Below, piece after piece: positions 9,457-16,426 of a stretch of DNA of 64,000 nt (its first letter is position 1; the number at the start of each line of letters is the position of its first letter). The stretch is from contig NZ_JACKUK010000023.1 of NCBI RefSeq assembly GCF_025822765.1, forward strand, positions 62,001-126,000, in the 5' to 3' direction. The notes under the pieces are model-generated. The model ran no database searches and was not told the DNA's origin. It was given only the letters and a program-made list of their open reading frames with translations. A program made the translations under genes and the position numbers. Source of the stretch: Mycobacterium barrassiae. GTDB taxonomy: Bacteria > Actinomycetota > Actinomycetes > Mycobacteriales > Mycobacteriaceae.

Positions 9457-9467
9457 TAGCAACGCTA
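9457..9467. promoter_or_regulatory. Putative TetR operator, copy 1
   Basis: The sequence TAGCAACGCTA is an 11-bp inverted repeat (TAGC-3-GCTA) 25 bp upstream of the DUF1772 start. It matches two further copies at 9492 and 9510 in the same divergent promoter region; the consensus is TAGCANYGCTA. Confidence 0.6.
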
Positions 9468-9491
9468 ACCCCTCGTTGCGCCGCGCGTCAA

Positions 9492-9502
9492 TAGCACCGC
9501 TA
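9492..9502. promoter_or_regulatory. Putative TetR operator, copy 2
   Basis: TAGCACCGCTA is the second copy of the 11-bp inverted repeat, between the divergent DUF1772 and TetR genes. It starts 35 bp after copy 1 and 18 bp before copy 3. Confidence 0.6.
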
Positions 9503-9509
9503 GCTTATG

Positions 9510-9520
9510 TAGCAGTGCTA
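9510..9520. promoter_or_regulatory. Putative TetR operator, copy 3
   Basis: TAGCAGTGCTA is the third copy, with five-base arms (TAGCA/TGCTA). It lies 11 bp upstream of the TetR start and just before its GTGAGG ribosome site, so binding would be expected to repress the regulator itself. Confidence 0.6.
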
Positions 9521-9531
9521 CCATGTGAGGT

Positions 9532-10104
9532 ATGGCCATCGAGGACCGTCGCGAGCGGGAGCGAGCTGCCCGCCGCCAGCTGATCATTACGACGGCGCGC
9601 CAGCTGGCCGAGGCCGAAGGCTGGGATGCCGTGACGACGCGCCGGCTGTCCGCGCAGATCGAGTACAGCCAGCCGGTGTTGTACAAGCACTTCGCCGGCA
9701 TGGACCAACTCGCCGATGCGGTCGCCGTCGACGGTTTCGGTGAGCTCGCGGATGCGATTCGAGACGCTCGGGACGGCGCCGCCGGTGACAGCCTGGCCGC
9801 CGTCGCGCACGCTTATCTGAATTTCGCCCGCGACAACCCGGCGGTCTACGACGCGATGTTCGCCCGTGCGACGGCGTTGCACTTCGCCGCCGAGGACACT
9901 CCCCCTCAGCTGAAGGTCGCCTTCGCCGAGTTACGTTCGGCCGTCGGACTTCTCGGTGGCGTACAGGATGCGGACACGCTCACCGAGGTGTTCTGGGCGG
10001 CACTGCATGGACTGGTCACCCTCGGCCGCACGAAGCGACTACGCGAGGGCTACGAAGCGCAGCGCGTCGACCTGCTCGTCACTCAATTCACCAGCCAACG
10101 CTGA
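9532..10104 (+). CDS. TetR/AcrR-family transcriptional regulator
   Basis: A 190-residue repressor. Residues 15-60 form the TetR helix-turn-helix (ITTARQLAEAEGWDAVTTRR then YSQPVLYKHFAG). The C-terminal half is a ligand-binding domain of the WHG type. It is divergent from the DUF1772-NIPSNAP-DUF4267 operon, and three matching inverted repeats lie between them. The most likely job is local, ligand-responsive repression of that operon and of itself. The ligand is unknown. Confidence 0.92.
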   Translation: MAIEDRRERERAARRQLIITTARQLAEAEGWDAVTTRRLSAQIEYSQPVLYKHFAGMDQLADAVAVDGFGELADAIRDARDGAAGDSLAAVAHAYLNFARDNPAVYDAMFARATALHFAAEDTPPQLKVAFAELRSAVGLLGGVQDADTLTEVFWAALHGLVTLGRTKRLREGYEAQRVDLLVTQFTSQR

Positions 10105-10117
10105 GATCACAACGCAA

Positions 10118-10149
10118 CGACCCGTCCACAGATCATCGGGGACGGGTCG
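10118..10149. terminator. Bidirectional hairpin terminator
   Basis: A perfect 10-bp stem (CGACCCGTCC / GGACGGGTCG) with a 12-nt loop lies between the convergent TetR gene and the proline-rich secreted protein gene. It has no U-tract, which is usual in mycobacteria. Confidence 0.7.
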
Positions 10150-10165
10150 CCGCAGAGGAGCTGAC

Positions 10166-10666
10166 TCAGTGCCCGGAAGGTCCCGGGCCCGGCGCAATGG
10201 GTTGACCGGGCTGGGGTGCTCCGCTCGGCGCCGGTCCGACCGGATCGCCCTTGCCTCCGGCGGCGCCACCCATGGTGGTGAGCGGAAGCCCGCCCGCGAC
10301 CGGAGCGCCGGCGACGATCGGTGCACCCGCGATTGGCGGAACGATCGGCACTGGGGGCACCAACGGTGGAACCGGCGGCACCAGGGGCGGCGGCACGATC
10401 GGTGGGACCAGCGGTGGTGGAACGATCGGAACCGGCCCAGGAAGTGCCATCGGAACGCCGGCCATCTCAGTGATGGGAGCGCATGGGGCTGCTGCAGGAG
10501 CACCTGCTGCCGGCGCCTCACCCGCCTGCGTCTCGACGCACTCGTAGGCACCACCGGTTTTCAGCATCGGTGCCGCCGCGGCACCGGCGCTCATCGCCAA
10601 TGCGACGCCGCATAACCCCGCCCCGACAGCAATCACCTTGATGTTGAGTCGATCAAAGATCGCCAT
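10166..10666 (-). CDS. Secreted proline/valine-rich protein
   Basis: A 166-residue exported protein. Residues 1-33 are a signal peptide ending AGAAAA. The mature part is low complexity, with repeats of the type PPLVPPIVPPP and glycine/alanine/proline stretches; two cysteines (CVETQ and PCAPI) flank an alanine-rich segment. This composition suggests a cell-wall-associated or surface protein, and no enzymatic motif is visible. ATG at 10666 and GTG at 10669 both follow AAGGAG. Function unknown. Confidence 0.75.
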   Translation of the reverse strand: MAIFDRLNIKVIAVGAGLCGVALAMSAGAAAAPMLKTGGAYECVETQAGEAPAAGAPAAAPCAPITEMAGVPMALPGPVPIVPPPLVPPIVPPPLVPPVPPLVPPVPIVPPIAGAPIVAGAPVAGGLPLTTMGGAAGGKGDPVGPAPSGAPQPGQPIAPGPGPSGH

Positions 10667-10935
10667 CACCCACCCGCTCCTTCATTAACGCTCAAAAAAC
10701 ATTCCACTTCGTAGTGGTGCAGCAGAACCGCATGCCGTACCAAAGTCGCCTCTGGACGACGTGGTCAATTTATCGACACCGATCGCGATCGCAGGACACG
10801 CCGCACCGCGCCGTTTCCGAATAGTGACGTTCGATTTTTCCGGACTCTCGTCACAACGGGAGTTCCGTTGTAAATGAGATGATTTCGTCACCGGACTGTG
10901 TTCAAAACGTGCACCGCGCGCCGGTTTCGAGAGGG

Positions 10936-12645
10936 CTATTCCTCGAGGCTCGACAAGGGTTCGGACCGAGCACTGTGCGTCTCGGCCTGTGCGGCGAGGA
11001 TTTGCATCGTCGGCGACGGACTCGGTGTCGCTGTTGACTTGCCCGCAGGCATCACAGCTGGTTTCCGCGGCAGGAACGCCGCAGGGATGAAGGTCAGCGC
11101 AATCAGCACCGCAGCGACCACGAACACCACGGCGTAGGCGAAAGACAGGTCGTCCTGCACGTTGGTCACTAACTCGGGAACAAGGGCGGGTTGCGGTATG
11201 ACGGACGGGTCGATCGGCGAGCCGCTCTCGGCGGCCTCCTGTTGCAGTGCTGCCATTTTCGTTGCAGCGGAGATGTTTTCGCTGCGGTTGAATTGACTGG
11301 TCAGGATCACAGACATCACGGAAGCGCCGATCGAGCTGGCCATGAGCTGATTGACACTGACCAGCGTCGATCCCCGAGCGATCTGACTCTGGGCGAGTGT
11401 CTGCACTGCCGCGCCAGGCAGGGGCAGCATGGTGCAACCCGAGCCCATGCCCATGACTAGTAATGCAACGAGCAAAGTCGGCGAGTAGTCCACTTGGGTG
11501 ATCACCCCGTAAGCCAAGGTGCTCATCCCCGTGACAGCTAAGGAGATACCGACCAGCACGATCCTGCCCGGGCCGAACTTGTCCATGAATATCCCGGCAA
11601 GCGGCATGGTCAGCAGGGCGCCCAGTCCCAGCGGAACTATGTGCAGACCGGCCTGCATCGGAGTGTGGTGCATGAGCTGCTGGAAGAAGCTCGGGAGCAC
11701 CAGGCCGGCGCCGGTGCCAGCGATGACATAGACGAGCATCGCCAGGTTCGCCATGCCCACGGTTCGGTTGGTCAACAGGCGGAAGTCAAGCAGCGGATGC
11801 TTTGCGCGGTACCACGCGTGCCAAACGAACGCGGTGATCAGTACGAGACCGACGATCATCGGTATCAACACGTGACGATCAGCGACCGTGCCGCGCCCCG
11901 GCATCTCAGAGAGCCCTAGCAGGAACGTCGCCACGCCGGGCGTCAGCAGCAACACACCGATGAAGTCGAAGGTCTCCGTTCGGGTGGGTTCATCTCGCGG
12001 AAAGATGAACGCGGCGAGCACGACGGCGACGACACCCACCGGCACGTTGATGAGAAAGATCCACTCCCACCCATACGTTCGGATGATCCAGCCGCCCAAT
12101 ATCGGTCCACAGATCGGGGCGAGCACCAGCGGGATCGCGGCGAGTCCCAAGACGCGGCCGAGGCGCTTCGGCCCCGCCGCACGCGTCACGATGGTGAGCA
12201 TCAGCGGCGTCAGCGTGCCGCCACCGGCGCCCTGCAGTGCGCGAAATATGATGAGCAGCAGAATGTTCGGGGCCATCGCGCAAAGTAGCGAGCCCAGCGT
12301 GAACGCCAATACCGAGCCGATGAACAGTCGTTTGGTGCCGAACCGATCGGCGGCCCAGCCGGTCATCGGGGTAACGGTTGCTAGTCCGAGTATGTAAGCC
12401 GCCATCGTCCACGCCACGACGGCCTGTGTGGACTGAAATTCGACGACAAAGGTGCGTTGGGCGACGGAGACGATCGTGGTGTCGAGGCCGCCCATCACGG
12501 AAACGATCAGGCAGACACTGCCGATCCGCAGCAGCCTGGCGTCGAGCCGATCCGGATGGTCGGCTGCTGCAGACGTGCTCTCACCCGGTTTGTGCGTCGC
12601 GGAATTCCGTGATTCCGGATCGACGGCGTCGTCACCTCTGGCCAT
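10936..12645 (-). CDS. MFS transporter, DHA2 (EmrB/QacA) drug:H+ antiporter family
   Basis: A 569-residue inner-membrane efflux protein with 14 predicted helices. Typical features are the DTTIVSVAQRT region in helix 1 (DHA2 motif D1-like), GWAADRFGTKRLFIGS at about 97-112 (motif A), and RALQGAGGGTLTPL (motif B). The N-terminal 35 residues and the C-terminal 35 residues are cytoplasmic and polar. The substrate cannot be predicted. An 18-bp inverted repeat lies about 50 bp upstream of the start. The adjacent TetR protein is more likely tied to its own divergent operon. Confidence 0.9.
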   Translation of the reverse strand: MARGDDAVDPESRNSATHKPGESTSAAADHPDRLDARLLRIGSVCLIVSVMGGLDTTIVSVAQRTFVVEFQSTQAVVAWTMAAYILGLATVTPMTGWAADRFGTKRLFIGSVLAFTLGSLLCAMAPNILLLIIFRALQGAGGGTLTPLMLTIVTRAAGPKRLGRVLGLAAIPLVLAPICGPILGGWIIRTYGWEWIFLINVPVGVVAVVLAAFIFPRDEPTRTETFDFIGVLLLTPGVATFLLGLSEMPGRGTVADRHVLIPMIVGLVLITAFVWHAWYRAKHPLLDFRLLTNRTVGMANLAMLVYVIAGTGAGLVLPSFFQQLMHHTPMQAGLHIVPLGLGALLTMPLAGIFMDKFGPGRIVLVGISLAVTGMSTLAYGVITQVDYSPTLLVALLVMGMGSGCTMLPLPGAAVQTLAQSQIARGSTLVSVNQLMASSIGASVMSVILTSQFNRSENISAATKMAALQQEAAESGSPIDPSVIPQPALVPELVTNVQDDLSFAYAVVFVVAAVLIALTFIPAAFLPRKPAVMPAGKSTATPSPSPTMQILAAQAETHSARSEPLSSLEE

Positions 12646-12695
12646 CAGCTGTCCTCACGCCGCACTCTATTCGCCGGGGTGCCGCGAATCGGAGA

Positions 12696-12713
12696 CGTAT
12701 TGCCGGAAATACG
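12696..12713. promoter_or_regulatory. Inverted repeat upstream of the DHA2 pump gene
   Basis: CGTATT-GCCGGA-AATACG is an 18-bp inverted repeat that begins 51 bp upstream of the efflux pump start codon. Its position fits an operator, but no cognate regulator is adjacent. The alternative is a chance palindrome. Confidence 0.4.
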
Positions 12714-12747
12714 GCTGGAACCGACTGCCGGGCGCTTTAGATCCTTG

Positions 12748-12819
12748 TGGTCCCGACTGGGATCGAACCAGTGACCTTCCGCGTGTGAGGCGGACGCTCT
12801 CCCCCTGAGCTACGAGACC
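12748..12819 (-). tRNA. tRNA-Val (anticodon CAC)
   Basis: A 72-nt cloverleaf. The acceptor stem is GGTCTCG/CGGGACC with one G-U pair, the anticodon stem CCGC/GCGG carries CAC in the loop CTCACAC, and the T arm is ACTGG-TTCGATC-CCAGT. The discriminator is A and CCA is not encoded. Confidence 0.97.
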
Positions 12820-12960
12820 GGGGAGCTCGACCGAAGGGGTCGAACGACGTCGAAGACTAGCACGGTAGCGGCCCTCGACCCGAATTTGTTTCGCGACCAG
12901 TGCTTCGTCATTTCGGCCGTTCGTGGGCTCGGCCGGCGTTGCCGCGGCTAAGGTCGCGCC

Positions 12961-13491
12961 GTGGCTCGACTCGACCGACGCTTTGCGACCGCGGTTGCCG
13001 GCGTGGCCGGGTTGCTCACCCTCACTGCGTGCGCCAACGCTCCGGGCCCGCAGCCGACGAACGTGTCCTCGACCGCCGACCAGACCATGGCGTCAGCCAC
13101 GGGTTCGGCGCCGACGACGGCCAGTCCCGAGCCACTGGACCGCGAGGTGCTCGGGTACACCGGCTTCATCTCGCCGACCGGCAACGTGAGCTGCGCGATC
13201 GACATCAACCTCGCCCGCTGCGACATCATCGACCGCGATTGGTCACCCCCGCCGCGCCCGGCGGACTGCGAGTTCGACTACGGCCAGGGAATCTCGATCG
13301 TGCCCGGCGAGCCCGCCACCTTTGTATGTGCCGGCGACACCACCTTCGGCGCTGAGGACGTGCTCCCCTACGGCGAGGCGATCACGGCCGGCCCGCTGCG
13401 CTGCGAGAGCGCCGAATCGGGCATCACATGTCGTGACGCCGAAGCGGGAAATGGCTTCACGATTTCGCGTCAGGCGTACCAAATTTTCTGA
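12961..13491 (+). CDS. Lipoprotein with a F-x-S-P-x-G-N-V-x-C domain (DUF6636-like)
   Basis: A 176-residue predicted lipoprotein with a GTG start. The signal peptide ends in the lipobox LTAC (C24). A serine/threonine-rich linker (about 30-57) leads to a cysteine-rich C-terminal domain beginning GFISPTGNVSCAI. Six cysteines in that domain (SCAI, RCDI, DCEF, VCAG, RCES, TCRD) suggest three disulfides outside the membrane. The family has no known function, and the DUF assignment is from memory. Confidence 0.75.
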   Translation: MARLDRRFATAVAGVAGLLTLTACANAPGPQPTNVSSTADQTMASATGSAPTTASPEPLDREVLGYTGFISPTGNVSCAIDINLARCDIIDRDWSPPPRPADCEFDYGQGISIVPGEPATFVCAGDTTFGAEDVLPYGEAITAGPLRCESAESGITCRDAEAGNGFTISRQAYQIF

Positions 13492-13653
13492 CTCTCCGGC
13501 CACGGCGGCGGCGTCCAGCGGACCTCGAGTCTGGGTGTGACGTGACTGCCAACCGAGTTGAGATGATGGACGACGAAGCAAGGGATTTGTGGTGTTTCGC
13601 TCGGGTCGACTATTGTCGTCCTTCGCAACGGACGGCGATCCCGCCCGTGGCGC

Positions 13654-13726
13654 GCGGATGTAGCGCAGTTGGTAGCGCATCACCTTGCCAAGGTGAGGGT
13701 CGCGGGTTCGAATCCCGTCATCCGCT
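13654..13726 (+). tRNA. tRNA-Gly (anticodon GCC)
   Basis: A 73-nt tRNA. The acceptor is GCGGATG/CATCCGC, the anticodon stem CACCT/AGGTG has loop TTGCCAA, and the T loop is TTCGAAT. It is the first of three tightly clustered plus-strand tRNAs. Confidence 0.97.
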
Positions 13727-13753
13727 CGAAGGTGCAGTGGCATCAACCCCAGC

Positions 13754-13824
13754 GGTGGAGTGGCCGAGTGGTGAGGCAACGGCCTGCAAAGCCGTGCACA
13801 CGGGTTCGATTCCCGTCTCCACCT
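13754..13824 (+). tRNA. tRNA-Cys (anticodon GCA)
   Basis: A 71-nt tRNA. The acceptor is GGTGGAG/CTCCACC, the anticodon stem ACGGC/GCCGT has loop CTGCAAA, and the discriminator is T. It lies 27 bp after tRNA-Gly. Confidence 0.97.
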
Positions 13825-13838
13825 CAACGATTTGTTCG

Positions 13839-13913
13839 GCGCGATTAGCTCAGCGGGAGAGCGCTTCCCTGACACGGAAGAGGTCACTGGTTCAATCCCA
13901 GTATCGCGCACCA
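13839..13913 (+). tRNA. tRNA-Val (anticodon GAC), CCA encoded
   Basis: The acceptor is GCGCGAT/ATCGCGC, and the anticodon stem CTTCC/GGAAG has loop CTGACAC. The 3' CCA is encoded at 13911-13913, unlike in the neighbouring tRNAs. It is the last of the three-tRNA cluster. Confidence 0.97.
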
Positions 13914-13928
13914 CAGTTTGACCAGCTC

Positions 13929-13949
13929 AGGCCCGGTTTCGCCGGGCCT
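13929..13949 (+). terminator. Terminator of the tRNA cluster
   Basis: A perfect 8-bp stem AGGCCCGG/CCGGGCCT with loop TTTCG begins 15 bp after tRNA-Val(GAC), followed by a T-rich stretch (TTCGCTGTCTCTTT). Confidence 0.85.
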
Positions 13950-14044
13950 TCGCTGTCTCTTTAGAAACTTCCAAGGTCTGCCGCGAAGACTCGCGCCGAT
14001 ACGGGTGTCGGATGACACCGATCAGCGACAGGAAGCAGTGGACC

Positions 14045-14353
14045 ATGAAGACTTCGAACTTCAAGAGAATCGCCTTCGCAGGCGCCGTTTCAGGGGCAAT
14101 GGGCCTGGCCGCGATCGGACTCGGGGCGGGCACCGCGAGCGCGGACGACGAGTTGGATGCGATCGCACCGTTGGTGCCTGGCGGGCTCAGCGAGGACTGG
14201 CAGTCCTACCTGCCGTTGATCGAGAGCGTCGGCGACCTCGGCAGCATCGCGAACCTCGGAGACCTCGGCAGCCTCGGCGGCCTCGGAGACCTGGGCAGCA
14301 TCGCCAACCTCGGAGACCTGCAGGGACTCATGGGCCTGGCCGGCGGGTTCTAG
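14045..14353 (+). CDS. Small secreted protein with Gly-Asp-Leu-Gly repeats
   Basis: A 102-residue exported protein. Residues 1-33 are a signal peptide (KRIAFAGAVSGAMGLAAIGL core) ending at TASADD. The mature chain ends in a repeated module of the form GDLGSIANL / GDLGSLGGL (residues about 63-95). This is a short, regular Leu-Gly-Asp repeat. AGGAAG lies about 12 bp upstream of the ATG. No known enzyme motif is present; it resembles small mycobacterial secreted antigens in style only. Confidence 0.75.
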   Translation: MKTSNFKRIAFAGAVSGAMGLAAIGLGAGTASADDELDAIAPLVPGGLSEDWQSYLPLIESVGDLGSIANLGDLGSLGGLGDLGSIANLGDLQGLMGLAGGF

Positions 14354-14376
14354 GTCCCGCCTTCCCCGACAAACCC

Positions 14377-14412
14377 CCCGGCCCGTCACGCTCCCCCACG
14401 TGGCGGGCCGGG
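14377..14412 (+). terminator. Hairpin terminator after the small repeat protein
   Basis: A perfect 9-bp GC stem, CCCGGCCCG/CGGGCCGGG, with an 18-nt loop lies 24 bp after the stop codon of the Gly-Asp-Leu-Gly repeat protein. There is no U-tract. Confidence 0.65.
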
Positions 14413-14780
14413 CCAGCGTCGCGGTATCTGACGCTGCAGTGACGTCGAATCCTCGCCGGTGGCAGCCGACGCGGGCTTCCGGGAATGTTTGCCAGGAGGA
14501 TTAGAACGGAGCGCATCTGGCTACCTATGTCAGCAAGCCTGCCGCCCTCATCCGATTCGCACACCCGGCACCGGCGGCCGGCCCAGCGAAGCCCTCGCGC
14601 GGGGGTCGGGGGCTTCGCACCAAACTTCGACCGCCGCGTCGTGACGATGCCGACGTCGGCGGCATCCTGACGTCGACGCTGAATTTCGGTTTGGCCCATC
14701 ACCATCCAGCGCACCGACGCCACACCGAAATCTCTTTGCTGACGGCGGTTCGTATTCGACACGACGGGTACTCCTCACCC

Positions 14781-14921
14781 ATGGCGAATGAAGCGTTGTT
14801 CGCGACTGCCGGGCTCTTCGGCCTCTTTGTCGCGATGTTGACGGGAGCTCTGTGGGATGCCCGCATCTCGGCTCCCATCCGGTACTTCCGGTCACAGGGT
14901 CGGCACACGTTGCCACGTTGA
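14781..14921 (+). CDS. Possible small membrane protein (weak)
   Basis: A 46-residue reading frame with one convincing hydrophobic helix (ALFATAGLFGLFVAMLTGAL) followed by a basic tail. No clear ribosome site precedes the ATG and I recognise no family, so it may be a chance frame. Confidence 0.25.
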   Translation: MANEALFATAGLFGLFVAMLTGALWDARISAPIRYFRSQGRHTLPR

Positions 14922-15028
14922 CGCTCCTCGCCGGCGCAGCCGACATCGGAGCGAAACCACGCGGGCAACTCGAGCCACCCATTAGGCTCTCCGAAGGCCA
15001 ACCCGTCATGACGACCTAGGGGTGGGAC

Positions 15029-15448
15029 ATGATTCGCGAACTCATCGCCGCCGCTGCGATTGCTGGCGCTGCCCTCAGCGCGGCTCCGATCGCGGCCGCC
15101 GACGACCTGATGTACCCCGACACCTCGGCGCGTTACCCCAGCGACGTGCCAGGCATGAACTACGAAGCCCACCTCACCGCGCCCTGCACAAACCTCGACC
15201 GGTTCACGTTCGGCCGCGGGCCTGGTGGCGAGGTACTGCAATGCCGGTGGATCGCCAACCAGTGGCCCCCTGTCTATACGGGCTTCTGGGTCGCGACGTA
15301 TGAGCTGTTCGGCGTTCAGGAGACCGGCGCGCCGTGCCCCAAACCCCAAGCGGCAGCCCAACATCCCGACGGGCGTCCGATGCTGTGCCTGGGTGCTCGC
15401 GGATGGCAGCCCGGGATCTTCACCCGCGAGGGTTTCTTCCCGGTGTAA
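15029..15448 (+). CDS. Small secreted protein of unknown function
   Basis: A 139-residue protein with a clear signal peptide (residues 1-23, ending IAAAD). The mature part has four cysteines (PCTN, QCRW, PCPK, LCLG), consistent with two disulfides, and aromatic motifs such as GFWVATYELFG. GGGGTGGG precedes the ATG by a few bases. I do not recognise a characterised family, although similar short secreted proteins are common in mycobacteria. Confidence 0.75.
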   Translation: MIRELIAAAAIAGAALSAAPIAAADDLMYPDTSARYPSDVPGMNYEAHLTAPCTNLDRFTFGRGPGGEVLQCRWIANQWPPVYTGFWVATYELFGVQETGAPCPKPQAAAQHPDGRPMLCLGARGWQPGIFTREGFFPV

Positions 15449-15469
15449 AGCTCGGGGTAGAACGCGCAG

Positions 15470-15829
15470 CTAGCTACGCAGTGTCCGACTCGGTGACGTT
15501 CCAAAGGTCCGCTTGTAGATCCCGCTGAACCGTCCGGCGTGGCCGAACCCCCACCGCCCGGCGATCGCCATCACGGTGTCCACCGATGGATCCGCGGCCT
15601 GTAGGTCGCGGTGGGCGTGCTTGAGCCGCACGCGTCGCAGATATTCCAGCGGCGTCGTTCCCTTATAGCGGCGGAACATGTACTGCACTGACCGCGGTGT
15701 GACGTTCACCGATGCCGCGATATCGCTCAATGTGATGTCGCGATGCGCATTTTCGTGGATGAACGCGACCGCTCGCCGCAGCAGCACCGGCTGCGAGCTG
15801 TCGATCGGTTCGTGTTCATCGTTCGTCAT
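15470..15829 (-). CDS. AraC-type regulator, DNA-binding domain only
   Basis: A 119-residue protein that is almost entirely an AraC/XylS DNA-binding domain. The first helix-turn-helix is at ITLSDIAASVNVTPRSVQYM, and the second carries the AIAGRWGFGHAGRFSGIYKR signature. The sensing domain found in full-length AraC proteins is absent. The start is uncertain; a longer frame reaches 15877. It is divergent from a SRPBCC-domain gene 73 bp away, its likely target. Confidence 0.85.
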   Translation of the reverse strand: MTNDEHEPIDSSQPVLLRRAVAFIHENAHRDITLSDIAASVNVTPRSVQYMFRRYKGTTPLEYLRRVRLKHAHRDLQAADPSVDTVMAIAGRWGFGHAGRFSGIYKRTFGTSPSRTLRS

Positions 15830-15902
15830 CGAGAACTCGGTTACCCGGTGACGAATCCCTAAAAACGGACGCGGCACAGATCACACCTGACACGATTCCG
15901 CC

Positions 15903-16394
15903 ATGGCCGAACGCATCGAAGTCCCCCGCACCATCGCCGCGCCCGCCGCCGACATCTTCGCTGTGCTCTGCGATCCGCAGGGCCACGTCGCAATCGACGC
16001 CACCGGCATGCTGCAGAGCGCCGATGGGGATCCGGTCACCGCGAAGGGCGACAGCTTCGTCGTGCACATGGATCGCGAAGCGCTCAACGACTATCCGGAG
16101 TTGGGCAAGTACGACGTCACCGTGTCGATCACCGACTTCGAGCAGGACCGGCTGATCGCCTGGACCATCTTCGGCCAGCTCAAGCCGGACATCGGCCACA
16201 TCTACGGCTACCGACTCGAGCCCACCGACGAGGGCACCTTGGTCACCTCGTTCTACGACTGGTCCGACATCCATCCGCAGTGGCGCGACGCCGACATCTT
16301 CCCGATCGTCTCCGAACTCGCGTTGCGGGCCACCCTCGGGATCCTCGATCGCACGGTCCGCCGCGGCTACCCGCGTCCGTCAACCAACGGTTGA
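15903..16394 (+). CDS. SRPBCC (polyketide cyclase/dehydrase-like) family protein
   Basis: A 163-residue START-like hydrophobic-ligand-binding protein. The N-terminus IEVPRTIAAPAADIFAVLCD is the typical first strand and helix of the fold. No catalytic residues can be assigned. It is divergent from a small AraC regulator. Its stop codon lies inside the first of two inverted repeats that overlap the clpC2 promoter. Confidence 0.85.
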   Translation: MAERIEVPRTIAAPAADIFAVLCDPQGHVAIDATGMLQSADGDPVTAKGDSFVVHMDREALNDYPELGKYDVTVSITDFEQDRLIAWTIFGQLKPDIGHIYGYRLEPTDEGTLVTSFYDWSDIHPQWRDADIFPIVSELALRATLGILDRTVRRGYPRPSTNG

Positions 16395-16395
16395 C
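16379..16395. promoter_or_regulatory. Inverted repeat 1 over the clpC2 -35 region
   Basis: GTCAACC-AAC-GGTTGAC is a 17-bp perfect inverted repeat. Its right arm supplies the TTGAC of the predicted -35 box, so a bound protein would block RNA polymerase. Confidence 0.7.
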
Positions 16396-16419
16396 GATCC
16401 TTAGGCGTCAACCTAGAGT
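16391..16419 (+). promoter_or_regulatory. Predicted SigA-type promoter of clpC2 (leaderless)
   Basis: -35 TTGACG (16391-16396), a 17-bp spacer and -10 TAGAGT (16414-16419) place transcription start at about 16426-16427, which is the ATG itself. There is no Shine-Dalgarno sequence, consistent with a leaderless mRNA. Confidence 0.65.
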
Positions 16420-16423
16420 TGAC
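16407..16423. promoter_or_regulatory. Inverted repeat 2 over the clpC2 -10 region
   Basis: GTCAAC-CTAGA-GTTGAC shares its arms with repeat 1 and contains most of the predicted -10 box. The two sites are 28 bp apart centre to centre and end 3 bp before the start codon. Confidence 0.7.
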
Positions 16424-16426
16424 GAT

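Larger units (their letters stand above)
14354..15028. other. 675-bp stretch without a well-supported gene
   Basis: The region holds a strong hairpin (14377-14412), a 12-bp perfect palindrome GCCGACGTCGGC at 14649-14660, and one weak small reading frame (14781-14921). Other open frames are arginine/proline-rich shadows without ribosome sites. Nothing else can be supported. Confidence 0.5.

Noticed and set aside
14485-14670. Small plus-strand frames in the 14.4-14.7 kb gap
   Set aside because: Arg/Pro/Ser-rich sequences with no ribosome site or conserved motif.
14548-15364. Minus-strand frames opposite the small secreted protein at 15029
   Set aside because: No start signals and unconserved composition, while the plus strand shows a signal peptide and cysteine pattern.
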